Counted from the stretch's first letter, positions 1 through 8,497 are shown. The stretch: DNA of 27,139 nucleotides from Prevotella sp. (GCA_022732315.1 JAIJUV010000017.1:1-27139), one strand, 5' to 3'. Numbers and translations: made by a program. Notes: generated from the letters alone by a model not told the origin.

Positions 1-110
1 TATGCCGATTTGGCAACTTTGTGCAAATCTACTCATTCCCAACTGTTTACGTTCCAACCTCTCTTATTCTCCTTTGGCTGCTTTAGAGCTTTATGTTAAA
101 CAATCTAAGT

Positions 111-198
111 CATAGTTTTGTGGGGCGGAAAACATAGGTTCTTATGTGCTAAATCATAGTTTCTCGGGTGCCAGGTTGTAGCTTCTTGGATAACAGGT
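111..198. repeat. Four-unit degenerate 22-bp tandem repeat
   Basis: Four consecutive 22-bp units start at 111, 133, 155 and 177. The first three begin with CATAG and the fourth with TGTAG. Units 2 to 4 share a TTCT motif, and units 3 and 4 end in CAGGT or a close variant. The spacing is exact although the units have diverged. Because 22 is not a multiple of three, the repeat is unlikely to have been kept as a protein repeat. Confidence 0.6.
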
Positions 199-253
199 TC
201 TCGTCTCAATCCGTAACCCCCTTTTTCTTCTTCCTCCTTTCTCATAAAAAAAT

Positions 254-370
254 AACACGGACAAATTGAATTTGTCCGGACAAATTGTCCGAACACTCGT
301 AACTTATTGATTTTCTATTGCTTATAAGCCTACCGGACAACCATCCGGACAAATTCAATTTGTCCGTGTT
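254..370. repeat. Perfect 27-bp inverted repeat with self-palindromic arms
   Basis: Bases 254-280 and 344-370 are exact reverse complements separated by 63 bp. Each arm contains its own odd palindrome (258-278 and 346-366), built from CGGACAAATT and its complement around one central base. A further 15-bp palindrome (CGGACAAATTGTCCG, 277-291) overlaps the left arm, and GGACAA recurs near 334-339. This resembles a REP/BIME-type intergenic repeat or the paired sites of an invertible segment. The 63-bp interior shows no TAnnTTTG promoter box and no recombinase gene is nearby, so a REP-like element is the likelier reading. Confidence 0.7.
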
Positions 371-651
371 TTAAAAATCACCCCGTTTAGTTCTTTGGCG
401 TAATATTCGTAATCATTTGATTATTAGTTAATTCGTAATAAAAATAATGATTTTAAACAACTTTGTTTAAAACAACCTTGTTTAATTTGTTTTTTTGCAG
501 AAGTTCTGTATCTGCTGCCAATGTAACCCGCCTAAAGAAGTCCTTGATGGTGAAAGATCTGATTACGATACCTGCCCCTAAACATCTGGAAATGAGTGAC
601 CCCATCTTGGCGTTGTGGCTCAAGAGAAGAGTGTGGAAGTTAACGTAATTT

Positions 652-698
652 AGGCTCAGGGGAGATTGTCCGTGGATAAGACAACCTCTCCTGAGCCT
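652..698 (-). terminator. Likely intrinsic terminator of the AAA-ATPase-like gene
   Basis: A hairpin with a roughly 19-bp stem (AGGCTCAGGGGAG... pairing with ...CTCTCCTGAGCCT, two wobble or mismatch positions) starts at the stop codon of the minus-strand gene ending at 698. The tail on the minus strand is only weakly U-rich, so termination efficiency is uncertain. Confidence 0.55.
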
Positions 699-2467
699 TA
701 TTCTTCCGTTACTTCCTCGCACATTACCATTTCTGCTCCTCGGTAGATAACTACGAGTTTGTGGAGCTTAGTGGTCTTTACCGACTCCTTGATGATGTCG
801 CTATTGGCATAGCGGCAGATTTGGGCAGAGGCTTCCTTGAAGAGAACTTGCAGCTGCTCATCGGCGGTATTGGTCTTGCAGTATTTCAGTTCGATGATGT
901 AACAGTCCACCATGTCCTTGTAGATGTCGCAGAGCGGAGAGAGGAAGATGTCGGCATAGCCGCCATCGTTGTCTAGCTCTGAGATAGGGCGATAGAACTG
1001 GTTTTGGCTGGTCATCGCCAAGGTGAAACCATGCACGAATGCTTCTCCCTTCTGCTTGTCACGCTGAGAAGAGTAACGCTTCAGACTGTCGGCGATGAAC
1101 TCAAAGTATGCCTTGTAGTTGCCATCGTATGCCAATTGAGACTCTAATTTCCCCTTATTGAAACTATCATAGGTCAAATCGTTCTCCTTGTAGGTGTCTA
1201 AGAGATATGTATACATCTGGTCTCGTACTACCTCGTTTGGAATGATAAACTTGGTGGCTCCCTTGTAATCACCATCTATCGTTACCATGCCGAAATAGAA
1301 AAGCAGACTCAGGAAGTTGTCTGGGTCGTTGATGCGCTCGGCAGGGAAGTTTTCCACGAGCTTACCTGTGACGAATCCTTGGGTTACCAACTGCTGGATG
1401 ATGCTGGCATCATGAGCAAATTCCTTGTCATGACGGATAAGCATACGTACCTTGTCATAGTCGATGCGTACATTGCTCTCTACCATATTCTTTGGAATGT
1501 CGTAGTTGTTGCGGATGTACTTGTCTAAGAAGTTAAGTACCATCACAGAATTGTACATCGTAGTTTTTCCGTACTCCTCTTCGGCAAAGCAATAGTTGTC
1601 ATACCATGGCTTCATCACCTTGATGAGTTCATCCACGCTGTGATTGAACGGCAATACGCTGGAGTAGTAGCCCAGCATATCTTTTACTTCATCCTCTGTG
1701 AATCCTGTCATCTCATTGAATTCCGGAGCCAGGGAGTAATTGGTGCCGATATTGAATCCGCTTGTCAGGTCATCCATGGTGACAGGGCTAACGCCTGTTA
1801 CGAAGACACGTGCTAGGGTATCGCCTGCTGCTCCCTTGATGGTATCGAAGAATTTTCTTAGATATCCTTCGCCATGTGTCTGGGTGCGGTATCTCTGCTC
1901 ATGCTCCTTGTGTGCGAGAATCTGGTTGGTGAAGTGGTCGTACTCGTCAATGAAGAGATAAATCTTCTGGCCAGATTTTTTGCTTTGGGTGCAAAGATAG
2001 TTTAATTGGTTGACGGCATCTTCCTGTTGGTTGAGGCCTTCTTTGGTACCTTCTGGTAAGAGATGCGAATATACATCTGCGAAGTAATTAAACTGCGTCC
2101 TGCAATAATTGTCCATGCCATGCTTGTAGTCGTCCAGTCCGCCTACAATAATGGCAAAGTTGAGATGGATGATGAGATAACTATTATGTTCGGGAGTTGG
2201 ATTCTCACCAATATAGAGCTTGCCAAAAATTTCATCAAACTTGTCTTTCTTGTTGATGTCATAGTAATTTTCAAGCATGGAGAGGGTAAGGCTCTTGCCG
2301 AATCGGCGAGGGCGTATATAGAAGAAGTACATATTAGAGTCTTCTATTTCCTCGATGAAAGGAGTCTTGTCTACATAGTAGCAATCCCTTTCAATCACAT
2401 CCTCAAAATTCTGCATACCATAAGGTATTCGCTTGCGATAGATTCGCTTTCTTCTTTCTCTTACCAT
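698..2467 (-). CDS. AAA-ATPase-like / DUF1703 PD-(D/E)XK nuclease-like protein
   Basis: This 589-residue cytoplasmic protein has the two-part architecture of the AAA-ATPase_like (PF09820) plus DUF1703 (PF08011) family, which is expanded in Bacteroidetes. The N-terminus carries the family opening IPYGMQNFEDVI and a Walker-A-like PRRFGKSL at residues 53-60. Walker B is LFIDEYD with D174 and E175. The C-terminal domain shows a PD-(D/E)XK pattern: D506 in ADIFL, then E526 and K528 in IIELKYCK. The length is complete for the family. It has its own promoter (-7 box at 2497-2504) and is divergent from the downstream glycosyltransferase. Its biological role is not established; proposals include mobile-element or defence functions. 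All motif residues needed for ATP binding and nuclease chemistry appear intact. Confidence 0.9.
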   Translation of the reverse strand: MVRERRKRIYRKRIPYGMQNFEDVIERDCYYVDKTPFIEEIEDSNMYFFYIRPRRFGKSLTLSMLENYYDINKKDKFDEIFGKLYIGENPTPEHNSYLIIHLNFAIIVGGLDDYKHGMDNYCRTQFNYFADVYSHLLPEGTKEGLNQQEDAVNQLNYLCTQSKKSGQKIYLFIDEYDHFTNQILAHKEHEQRYRTQTHGEGYLRKFFDTIKGAAGDTLARVFVTGVSPVTMDDLTSGFNIGTNYSLAPEFNEMTGFTEDEVKDMLGYYSSVLPFNHSVDELIKVMKPWYDNYCFAEEEYGKTTMYNSVMVLNFLDKYIRNNYDIPKNMVESNVRIDYDKVRMLIRHDKEFAHDASIIQQLVTQGFVTGKLVENFPAERINDPDNFLSLLFYFGMVTIDGDYKGATKFIIPNEVVRDQMYTYLLDTYKENDLTYDSFNKGKLESQLAYDGNYKAYFEFIADSLKRYSSQRDKQKGEAFVHGFTLAMTSQNQFYRPISELDNDGGYADIFLSPLCDIYKDMVDCYIIELKYCKTNTADEQLQVLFKEASAQICRYANSDIIKESVKTTKLHKLVVIYRGAEMVMCEEVTEE

Positions 2468-2496
2468 AGTTCTTTACTTTTTGCAATGACTGAGTA

Positions 2497-2504
2497 CAAA
2501 GTTA
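2497..2504 (-). promoter_or_regulatory. -7 promoter element for the AAA-ATPase-like gene
   Basis: Read on the minus strand this is TAACTTTG, a perfect match to the Bacteroidetes TAnnTTTG box, 30 bp upstream of the ATG at 2467. No TTTG stands at the usual -33 spacing, so the upstream half is weak. Confidence 0.55.
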
Positions 2505-2723
2505 CGAAATATTCTTGAAAGTCGATATGCTAGTAGCATTTATTTATGAAACTTTATCAAAGATAAGATAGTTCATTGTTTAAATATTATTAATGTGATG
2601 ATGCTGTATGAATATTAATGTAATATTATGGGTTGCAAAAGTACTAAAAATATTATTAACTTGCAAGAAAATGAAAGATAAAAAGTTGTTGAGAAATTCA
2701 GAAACAAGATAGTCTTTAAATAA

Positions 2724-2755
2724 TTTGGCGTTTCTGATAGTTTTTCGTATCTTTG
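2724..2755 (+). promoter_or_regulatory. Promoter of the GT2 gene
   Basis: A -33 TTTG (2724-2727) and a -7 TATCTTTG (2748-2755) are separated by 20 bp, an ideal Bacteroidetes sigma-factor promoter. Transcription would start near 2760, shortly before the glycosyltransferase. Confidence 0.75.
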
Positions 2756-2795
2756 CAAACTATATGGATTAAGTATCGTGAAAGAGGAAGAAGGT

Positions 2796-3725
2796 ATGAA
2801 GATATTAATAGTAATTCCTTGCTATAACGAGGAAGAAGTGTTGCCGAAAACCCTGGAGGTGCTTGGCAATCTGATAAAAAACATCAAGAAAGAGACTGAC
2901 GCCGACACGGGATTGCTCCTTGTTGACGACGGAAGTCGTGACCATACCTGGCAGATGATTTCGGATGCTGCCAGGGAGCACAGGTATGTGCATGGCATCA
3001 AGTTATCCCATAACCGCGGTCATCAAAATGCCCTCTGGGCAGGAATGGAGGCGGCTGTGGATCATTGCGATGCGATGGTAAGCATCGATGCCGATTTGCA
3101 GGATGATGAGAATGTGATTGTGGATATGGTGCGCCAGGTGCAGGAAGGCAAGGATATCATCTATGGTGTGCGCAAGGAACGCAAGACCGATACCTTCTTC
3201 AAACGGTTCACCGCCCAGGCTTTCTATAAGCTGATGCAGAGTGTGGATAAGGAGACGGTGTATAATCATGCCGATTTCCGCATGATGACCAACCGCACTC
3301 TGAAGGCTCTGATGCAGTATCCCGAGCGCAATCTCTTCCTCAGATCCATCGTCCGCCAGTTGGGCTTCCGTGAGGGATTCGTCTATTACGATCGTAAGGC
3401 ACGCGAGGCAGGTGAGAGCAAGTATCCGCTCACCAAGATGCTGAGCTTCAGTATCGATGGCATCACTTCTTTCTCCGTGGCACCTTTGAGGTTTATCACC
3501 TTCCTGGGTCTGGCGATGACTTTAGTAGCCTTCATCATGATTATCTTTGCCCTGGTGGAGCATTTCCAGGGCAAGACCATCCAGGGCTGGACCTCCCTGC
3601 TCGTTTCCATGTGGTTTATCGGTGGCATCATCACCACGGGTGTAGGCATCACGGGCGTTTATATCGGCAAGATTTATACCGAGGTGAAGCGCCGCCCTCG
3701 ATACTTTATCGAAGAAAGGATATAA
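2796..3725 (+). CDS. Family 2 glycosyltransferase, polyprenyl-phosphate type (GtrB/DPM1-like)
   Basis: The enzyme probably transfers a sugar from a nucleotide donor to a polyprenyl phosphate at the inner membrane. The N-terminal GT-A domain begins KILIVIPCYNEEE and carries the metal-binding IDADLQD with D98 and D100. The C-terminus has two membrane helices (about residues 225-250 and 262-285) typical of the GtrB/DPM1 subfamily. I chose the ATG at 2796, which follows GAAGAAGGT, over an in-frame GTG at 2778, because the family starts directly at the first beta strand. It is transcribed from its own promoter and converges with a GT4 gene. The sugar and final acceptor cannot be read from the sequence. 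Confidence 0.9.
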   Translation: MKILIVIPCYNEEEVLPKTLEVLGNLIKNIKKETDADTGLLLVDDGSRDHTWQMISDAAREHRYVHGIKLSHNRGHQNALWAGMEAAVDHCDAMVSIDADLQDDENVIVDMVRQVQEGKDIIYGVRKERKTDTFFKRFTAQAFYKLMQSVDKETVYNHADFRMMTNRTLKALMQYPERNLFLRSIVRQLGFREGFVYYDRKAREAGESKYPLTKMLSFSIDGITSFSVAPLRFITFLGLAMTLVAFIMIIFALVEHFQGKTIQGWTSLLVSMWFIGGIITTGVGITGVYIGKIYTEVKRRPRYFIEERI

Positions 3726-3758
3726 AGGGCTGGCTTAAAGAATCGGATTACAATAGAA

Positions 3759-3798
3759 AGTTTATGAGAACCTTTATTCTGATAGGCTCTCATAAACT
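3759..3798. terminator. Bidirectional hairpin between convergent glycosyltransferase genes
   Basis: An 11-bp perfect stem (AGTTTATGAGA with TCTCATAAACT) encloses an 18-base loop. The stop codon of the minus-strand gene (3774-3776) lies in the loop, so the element overlaps the end of that gene. U-runs are short, so this is a moderate call. Confidence 0.45.
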
Positions 3799-5030
3799 GT
3801 CATCAGGTCGTGGCTCAGTTTCTCGTCCGAGAAATTGAGCGCATATTTTTTTCCTTCGCTTATCATGTGCTGCCTTAGGGGTTCATCCGTGCAGGTGCGT
3901 AAGATGGCATCAGCCATGCCTTTCGCATCATCAGGATTCACATAGATGCTGTTTGGCCCGCCAGCCTCTTCCAGGCACGAACCGGTGCATCCGATGGCAG
4001 GAACTCCGCTGCTGATGGCTTCTAGCAGCGGGATGCCGAAGCCTTCTATTCTGGAAGGATAGGCAAAGGTGGATGCCCATTTGTAGAATGATGGCAGGTC
4101 GGCATAAGGCACCTGATGATAGAAATGAAACAGATAATCTATGCCCTGTGCCTTCAGGAAATCCTGTATCTGGTCAACATAGGCCGTGCGGCGACCCACG
4201 GCTACCACATGAATGGCTGCTGCATCCTGATTCTGTGCCTGATTCTGATTTCCTTGACTTCCTTGACTTCCTTGACTTTCCAAGCTTCCCTGATTTCCCT
4301 GACTTCTGTTTCTTCTGTTCAGTTCTGCCATGGCTTTCGCCACCAGCATCAGGTTCTTTCGCTCCTCGATGCTTCCCACATAGAGTACAAACTTATCGGG
4401 AAGCTGGTATCTTGCCTTTACTTCCTGCAGCTTTCCTTCTTCTATTTCCTGTGAAAAAACTGGGTCGCAGCCCTGGTAAACCACGTCTATCTTGCTTTCC
4501 GGAGTATGGTAATAGTGCATGATTTCCTGCTTGGTATATTCACTGACGGCTATCACGCGGTCGGCACACCGGCAGGCACGGCGGAACTTGAAGTTGTATA
4601 TCTGCCGGTCTATCCAATGATAGTATTGGGGAGTATGGATAAAGATGAGGTCGTGAATGGTGACGATGTATTTGCATCCCTTGCCGCCAGCCTTCATCTT
4701 TCGCTGCTCGGGAGTTCCGATGTTGAGCGGAAGCTCGTTGCTCAAGCCATGGAAGATTTGGATGCCGTCCTTTTGTATATCTTTTGTGATACCCCAAACT
4801 CTCCAGAGCGAGCGGATCCTGCTCCATATTCCTTGGGGCGGAAAATGGAGAAACAGGTGCTTGAGTGTTGGTATCTCCTGGAGATAGGGCATGCGATGAG
4901 GCTTGGGAGTATATAAATGATACTGATTGCCGGCGAATTTCTCCGACAAAATCCTGATGACAAACCTGCTGTAGTTGCCTAATCCCGTGCGGTTTTGTGC
5001 TGCTCTTTTAGCATCGAATCCTATGTTCAT
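3774..5030 (-). CDS. Family 4 glycosyltransferase (GT-B fold), with a Gln/Ser/Gly repeat insert
   Basis: This 418-residue retaining glycosyltransferase resembles mannosyltransferases of lipopolysaccharide and capsule pathways. It begins NIGFDAKRAAQNRTGLGNYS, whose glycine-rich loop is typical of the N-terminal Rossmann domain. The C-terminal donor-binding domain carries YVGSIEERKNL, PSRIEGFGIPLLEA (the E-x7-E signature) and a conserved CLEEAGG stretch. Between them, roughly residues 243-260, lies a low-complexity insert made of [S/N]QG triplets, encoded by a 9-bp DNA repeat. It has its own promoter (5059-5089), divergent from the next operon. Donor and acceptor specificity are unknown. Confidence 0.9.
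   Translation of the reverse strand: MNIGFDAKRAAQNRTGLGNYSRFVIRILSEKFAGNQYHLYTPKPHRMPYLQEIPTLKHLFLHFPPQGIWSRIRSLWRVWGITKDIQKDGIQIFHGLSNELPLNIGTPEQRKMKAGGKGCKYIVTIHDLIFIHTPQYYHWIDRQIYNFKFRRACRCADRVIAVSEYTKQEIMHYYHTPESKIDVVYQGCDPVFSQEIEEGKLQEVKARYQLPDKFVLYVGSIEERKNLMLVAKAMAELNRRNRSQGNQGSLESQGSQGSQGNQNQAQNQDAAAIHVVAVGRRTAYVDQIQDFLKAQGIDYLFHFYHQVPYADLPSFYKWASTFAYPSRIEGFGIPLLEAISSGVPAIGCTGSCLEEAGGPNSIYVNPDDAKGMADAILRTCTDEPLRQHMISEGKKYALNFSDEKLSHDLMTVYESLSE
4251..4304 (-). repeat. Six-unit 9-bp in-frame microsatellite inside the GT4 gene
   Basis: On the plus strand six 9-bp units run from 4251 to 4304; the first three are identical (TCCTTGACT) and the others are diverged. On the coding strand each unit encodes a triplet such as SQG or NQG. 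Slipped-strand change would lengthen or shorten a surface loop by three residues without shifting the frame. Confidence 0.8.
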
Positions 5031-5058
5031 CTTTTTGTTTTTTCTTTAATTATTGGGA

Positions 5059-5089
5059 CAAAGGTATATTAAAAAACTGATTTCTCAAA
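5059..5089 (-). promoter_or_regulatory. Promoter of the GT4 gene
   Basis: Read on the minus strand, a -33 TTTG (5086-5089) and a -7 TACCTTTG (5059-5066) are separated by 19 bp. The box ends 28 bp before the ATG at 5030. Confidence 0.75.
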
Positions 5090-5104
5090 ATAAATATGGA
5101 TTTA

Positions 5105-5136
5105 TTTGCTAATTACGTGGAATTTGCGTAATTTTG
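5105..5136 (+). promoter_or_regulatory. Promoter of the rightward glycan operon
   Basis: A -33 TTTG (5105-5108) and a -7 TAATTTTG (5129-5136) are separated by 20 bp. It sits back to back with the leftward GT4 promoter, only 15 bp away, so the two may compete or be co-regulated. Confidence 0.75.
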
Positions 5137-5172
5137 CCCCCTAAATAAAGTAATCATAACAAGACAGATAGA

Positions 5173-6375
5173 ATGGATAGTACAAAAATGGAGAATTGCC
5201 AGTGGCTGGCAGGTATCAGGCGCTTTTTCGGTCGCCCTTTCTTTAGCGACCCTCGCACCCTGCTGGGACTCTGGTTGATTCTGGGTGTGGTGTCTGCATT
5301 GACTAAAATCCACAAGTGTAATAACTTCTTAATATTCAAGTATGTTTTCTGGCATGCTTGGGAGCAGACATCATTGTATGCCCAGTATCCTTCGGAGTTT
5401 TTCGATTCGAACCACTATGGTCCGTTCTTCAGCATCATCATTGCTCCTTTTGCCGTGCTGCCCCATCCGCTGGGTCTGCTGTTTTGGCATGTACTGATGA
5501 CGCTGGCTCTATTTGTGGCTATTCGTAAGCTGCCGTTGCGTCAGGGTAAGCAGATATTCTGCTATTGGTTCTGTGCCCATGAGTTGCTCACGGCATTGTT
5601 TATGAGCCAGTTTAACATCATCATTGCCGCCATCATCATCGCTTCGTTCTATTGCGTAGAGAAAGAAAAGGACATTACGGCCGCCTGCTTCATCATGATC
5701 GGAACCTTTGTGAAGCTTTATGGCATCGTGGGGCTGGCATTCTTTTTCTTTTCCAAGCATAAGGTGAAGTTTGTGGCTGCACTGATAGGATGGGCAGCCC
5801 TGTTCTTTGTCCTGCCTATGGCGATAACCAGTCCGGAGTATATCATCGACCAGTATAAGGAGTGGCACGTCAGCCTTACAGGCAAGAACATGGAGAATAT
5901 GTTCAGTTGTGCTCAGAATCAGTCCTTGCTTGGTTTGGTGCGCAAGATTTCGCATGTTGCCACTTATTCCGATCTTTGGTTGATAGTTCCGGGCATATTG
6001 GCATTCTGCTATCCTTACCTGCGCATCAGGCAGTATGGCAACATTGCCTTCCGCTATGCTTTCCTGGCATCGGTATTGATGTTTGTAGTCCTGTTCAGCA
6101 CGGGCAGCGAATCGAGCACTTACATCATTGCCCTCTTGGGTGTAGCAATCTGGTATATCACGGCTCCTTGGAAGCGTAGCCGCTGGGATATTGCCCTGAT
6201 GGTGTTTGCCTTTATCCTGACGAGCATGTCGCCATCCGATCTTTTCCCGGCGTTTATCCGCAAGAACTATGTGCAGCCTTACGCCCTGAAGGCATTGCCT
6301 TGCGTGCTGATATGGTTTAAGCTCATCTACGAGATGTATACCAGGGATTATGCAGAAAGGAAGATAGAAAAGTAG
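5173..6375 (+). CDS. Polytopic membrane glycosyltransferase, GT87/DUF2029-like
   Basis: This 400-residue protein has about nine or ten hydrophobic segments and resembles the GT-C type, polyprenyl-phosphate-sugar-dependent GT87 (DUF2029) mannosyltransferases. The first extracytoplasmic loop (after the helix near residues 28-40) is long and contains charged and aromatic residues (YPSEFFDSNHYGPFF), where GT-C enzymes place catalytic acids. It is the first gene of an operon driven from 5105-5136 and precedes the LTA-synthase-like gene by 75 bp. A GtrB-type enzyme encoded nearby could supply its lipid-linked sugar. The family assignment rests on topology and gene context more than on a diagnostic motif. 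Confidence 0.65.
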   Translation: MDSTKMENCQWLAGIRRFFGRPFFSDPRTLLGLWLILGVVSALTKIHKCNNFLIFKYVFWHAWEQTSLYAQYPSEFFDSNHYGPFFSIIIAPFAVLPHPLGLLFWHVLMTLALFVAIRKLPLRQGKQIFCYWFCAHELLTALFMSQFNIIIAAIIIASFYCVEKEKDITAACFIMIGTFVKLYGIVGLAFFFFSKHKVKFVAALIGWAALFFVLPMAITSPEYIIDQYKEWHVSLTGKNMENMFSCAQNQSLLGLVRKISHVATYSDLWLIVPGILAFCYPYLRIRQYGNIAFRYAFLASVLMFVVLFSTGSESSTYIIALLGVAIWYITAPWKRSRWDIALMVFAFILTSMSPSDLFPAFIRKNYVQPYALKALPCVLIWFKLIYEMYTRDYAERKIEK

Positions 6376-6450
6376 AAGGGAATAGGCTGAAAAGGAAGAT
6401 TGAAAAATAGAAAAGAACAAAGATAAAAGATAAAAATAGGAATAAGAAAG

Positions 6451-8442
6451 ATGAAACTGAAGAGAAACTTGTTTTCAGCGCCTTTGTGCTTCGTCATCAA
6501 TATGGTGCTGGTTTATGTGGTGTATGAGATATGCCGCCTGGTTTTCCTGGCGACCAACTGGAGTGTGTTTTCCGAAGCGATGACATGGGGCGCCTTTGGC
6601 GAGATGCTTCATGGCGGCTGGTATTTTGATACCTCTGCCATTCTCTATACCAATGCCCTGTATGCGCTTTTGATGCTTTTCCCTATCCATTACAAGGAGC
6701 GAAACTGGTATCAGAAGATGGCGAAGTGGGTGTTCGTAATCTGCAATTCCATCTGCATTATAGCCAATCTGGTGGATTGTGTTTATTTTAAATACACCAC
6801 GCGCCGTACCACGGTCACCGTGTTCTCTGAGTTTAGAAACGAGAAGAATCTGGGTGGAATCTTTGGTGTTGAGATTCTCAACCATTGGTATCTGGTGCTG
6901 ATTGGCATCATCCTGATAGCAGGCTTGTGGTTTCTTTATCGCATGCCAAAGGGCAAGTTGCCAGTTGAGGCTTCCCGTCCTTATCAACCAAAGAGATTGT
7001 TGACTTATTATGGCGTTCATCTTCTTTGTCTGGCGGTGTTCGTACCTTTCTGCGTAGCAGGTATGCGTGGTGGTTTCACCACGGCAGTTCGCCCTATCAC
7101 CATCAGCAATGCCAATCAGTATGTAAACCGTCCGCAGGAGGCTGCCATCGTACTGAATACTCCGTTCTCCATCATCCGTACCATCGACAAGCCAGTATTC
7201 GTAGTGCCTGATTACTATACGGAGAAGCAGCTCAATGCCATCTATTCTCCTATCCATACCCCTTCTGATACGCTCGTGAAGCGCAAGAAGAATGTGGTGG
7301 TCATCATCATCGAGAGCTTTGGCCGTGAGTATATCGGCGGCTTCAACAAATGGCTGGAAAACGGCAAGTACAAGGGATATACTCCTTTTGTCGATTCCCT
7401 GATGCAGCATAGTGCCACCTATCTTTATTCCTACTGCAATGGTAGAAAGAGCATCGACGGCATGCCTAGCATCCTTTCCAGCATCCCGATGTTTGTGGAG
7501 CCGTTCTTCCTTACCCCGGCATCCATGAACAATGTGAGTGGCTTGGCTGGCGAATTGAAGAAGAAAGGCTATTATTCAGCTTTCTTCCATGGAGCAGAGA
7601 ATGGTTCCATGGGATTCCAGGCATTTGCCCGCACCACGGGATTCACCGATTATTTCGGTCGTACGGAATACAATGCCGACAAGCGATTTGGTGGCGACAA
7701 GGACTTTGATGGAACCTGGGCCATCTGGGATGAGCCTTTCATGCAGTTCTATGCCACGAAGATGGGCGAGATGAAGCAGCCGTTTATGACAGCACTCTTC
7801 ACTGCCTCTTCGCATCATCCGTATGTAATCCCAGAACAGTATAAGAAAGTATTCCCAGAAGAGGGTATCGTCATCCATAAGTGCATCCGTTATACAGACA
7901 ATGCCTTGCGTAAGTTCTTCGCCAAGGCGAAGACGATGCCTTGGTACAAGAATACCCTCTTTGTGATAACTTCCGACCATACCAACCTGAGCGACCATGC
8001 TTATTATCAGACCGATTTGGGTGGTTTCTGTTCGCCAATCATCTTCTTCGACCCTAGCGGCGAGTTTAAGCCGGGCATGCGTGATGCCATTGCCCAGCAG
8101 ATAGACATCATGCCTACGGTATTGAGCTATCTGGGTTATGACAAGAAGTATGTGGGCTTCGGCATCGACCTGCTTACCACGCCAGCCAAGGATACTTGGG
8201 CGGTGAACTATAACAATGGTTTCTATCAGTATGTAAAGGGCGATTATCTCTTGCAGTGGGATGGTCAGCAGACCAAGGCACTCTATCGTTTCCGCACCGA
8301 CCTGCTGCTGGAGAATAATGTTGCCGACAAGGAACCTGCCGTTCGCAAAGCCATGGAGCGCGAGGTGAAGGCCATTATCCAGTCGTATATGGAGAGAATG
8401 ACGAAGAACGAACTGGTGGTTGGCAATCAGTCACAACAGTAG
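6451..8442 (+). CDS. LTA synthase family, sulfatase-fold phosphotransferase
   Basis: The 663-residue protein has an N-terminal set of about five membrane helices (residues 10-195), then a periplasmic alkaline-phosphatase/sulfatase domain. Visible metal and active-site elements are E288 (IIIESFGREYIGG), the probable nucleophile S334 in NGRKSIDGMPSIL, H455/H456 in SSHHPY, and D509/H510 in TSDHTNL. Well-studied LTA synthases use a threonine nucleophile; a serine is predicted here from alignment by eye. In Gram-negative bacteria such enzymes transfer phosphoglycerol or phosphoethanolamine from a phospholipid to periplasmic or lipopolysaccharide glycans. Its position inside a glycosyltransferase operon supports modification of the glycan built by its neighbours. 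The exact substituent is unknown. Confidence 0.88.
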   Translation: MKLKRNLFSAPLCFVINMVLVYVVYEICRLVFLATNWSVFSEAMTWGAFGEMLHGGWYFDTSAILYTNALYALLMLFPIHYKERNWYQKMAKWVFVICNSICIIANLVDCVYFKYTTRRTTVTVFSEFRNEKNLGGIFGVEILNHWYLVLIGIILIAGLWFLYRMPKGKLPVEASRPYQPKRLLTYYGVHLLCLAVFVPFCVAGMRGGFTTAVRPITISNANQYVNRPQEAAIVLNTPFSIIRTIDKPVFVVPDYYTEKQLNAIYSPIHTPSDTLVKRKKNVVVIIIESFGREYIGGFNKWLENGKYKGYTPFVDSLMQHSATYLYSYCNGRKSIDGMPSILSSIPMFVEPFFLTPASMNNVSGLAGELKKKGYYSAFFHGAENGSMGFQAFARTTGFTDYFGRTEYNADKRFGGDKDFDGTWAIWDEPFMQFYATKMGEMKQPFMTALFTASSHHPYVIPEQYKKVFPEEGIVIHKCIRYTDNALRKFFAKAKTMPWYKNTLFVITSDHTNLSDHAYYQTDLGGFCSPIIFFDPSGEFKPGMRDAIAQQIDIMPTVLSYLGYDKKYVGFGIDLLTTPAKDTWAVNYNNGFYQYVKGDYLLQWDGQQTKALYRFRTDLLLENNVADKEPAVRKAMEREVKAIIQSYMERMTKNELVVGNQSQQ

Positions 8443-8497
8443 AATCTTAGATAGCCCCCCAGAAAGATAAACGTAAAGTATCAATAGCCAAAGAGAC

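Larger units (their letters stand above)
1..697. other. Non-coding, repeat-rich region upstream of the window's first clear gene
   Basis: I see no convincing gene here. A frame open on the plus strand from base 2 to the TAG at 113-115 could be the tail of a gene lying outside the window, but its 37 residues match nothing I recognise. The stretch holds a 22-bp tandem repeat (111-198), a long inverted repeat (254-370), AT-rich DNA with short direct repeats (TTCGTAAT twice near 405-440; TTTAAACAAC-like units near 450-485) and a terminal hairpin (652-698). The segment 490-650 has balanced composition and is open in two frames, on both strands. Neither translation looks like a known family, so it may be a gene remnant. 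Confidence 0.5.
2468..2777. promoter_or_regulatory. AT-rich divergent intergenic region
   Basis: This 310-bp gap between divergent genes holds the leftward promoter (2497-2504), the rightward promoter (2724-2755) and a very AT-rich middle. Around 2585-2635 the motif ATTAATGT with flanking AT-rich bases appears twice as imperfect direct repeats. I see no open frame with gene-like features. Confidence 0.5.

Noticed and set aside
111..198. CRISPR array
   Set aside because: The 22-bp units are directly adjacent, degenerate and have no unique spacers; no cas gene is present.
254..370. Insertion sequence ends
   Set aside because: The 63-bp centre cannot hold a transposase and no target-site duplication is visible around the arms.
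453..722. Opposing small frames on both strands
   Set aside because: The minus frame runs through the hairpin and into the end of the AAA-ATPase-like gene; neither translation matches a family or has a promoter.
6475..7410. A 311-residue minus-strand open frame
   Set aside because: It is antisense to the membrane part of the LTA-synthase-like gene and shows no recognisable domain.
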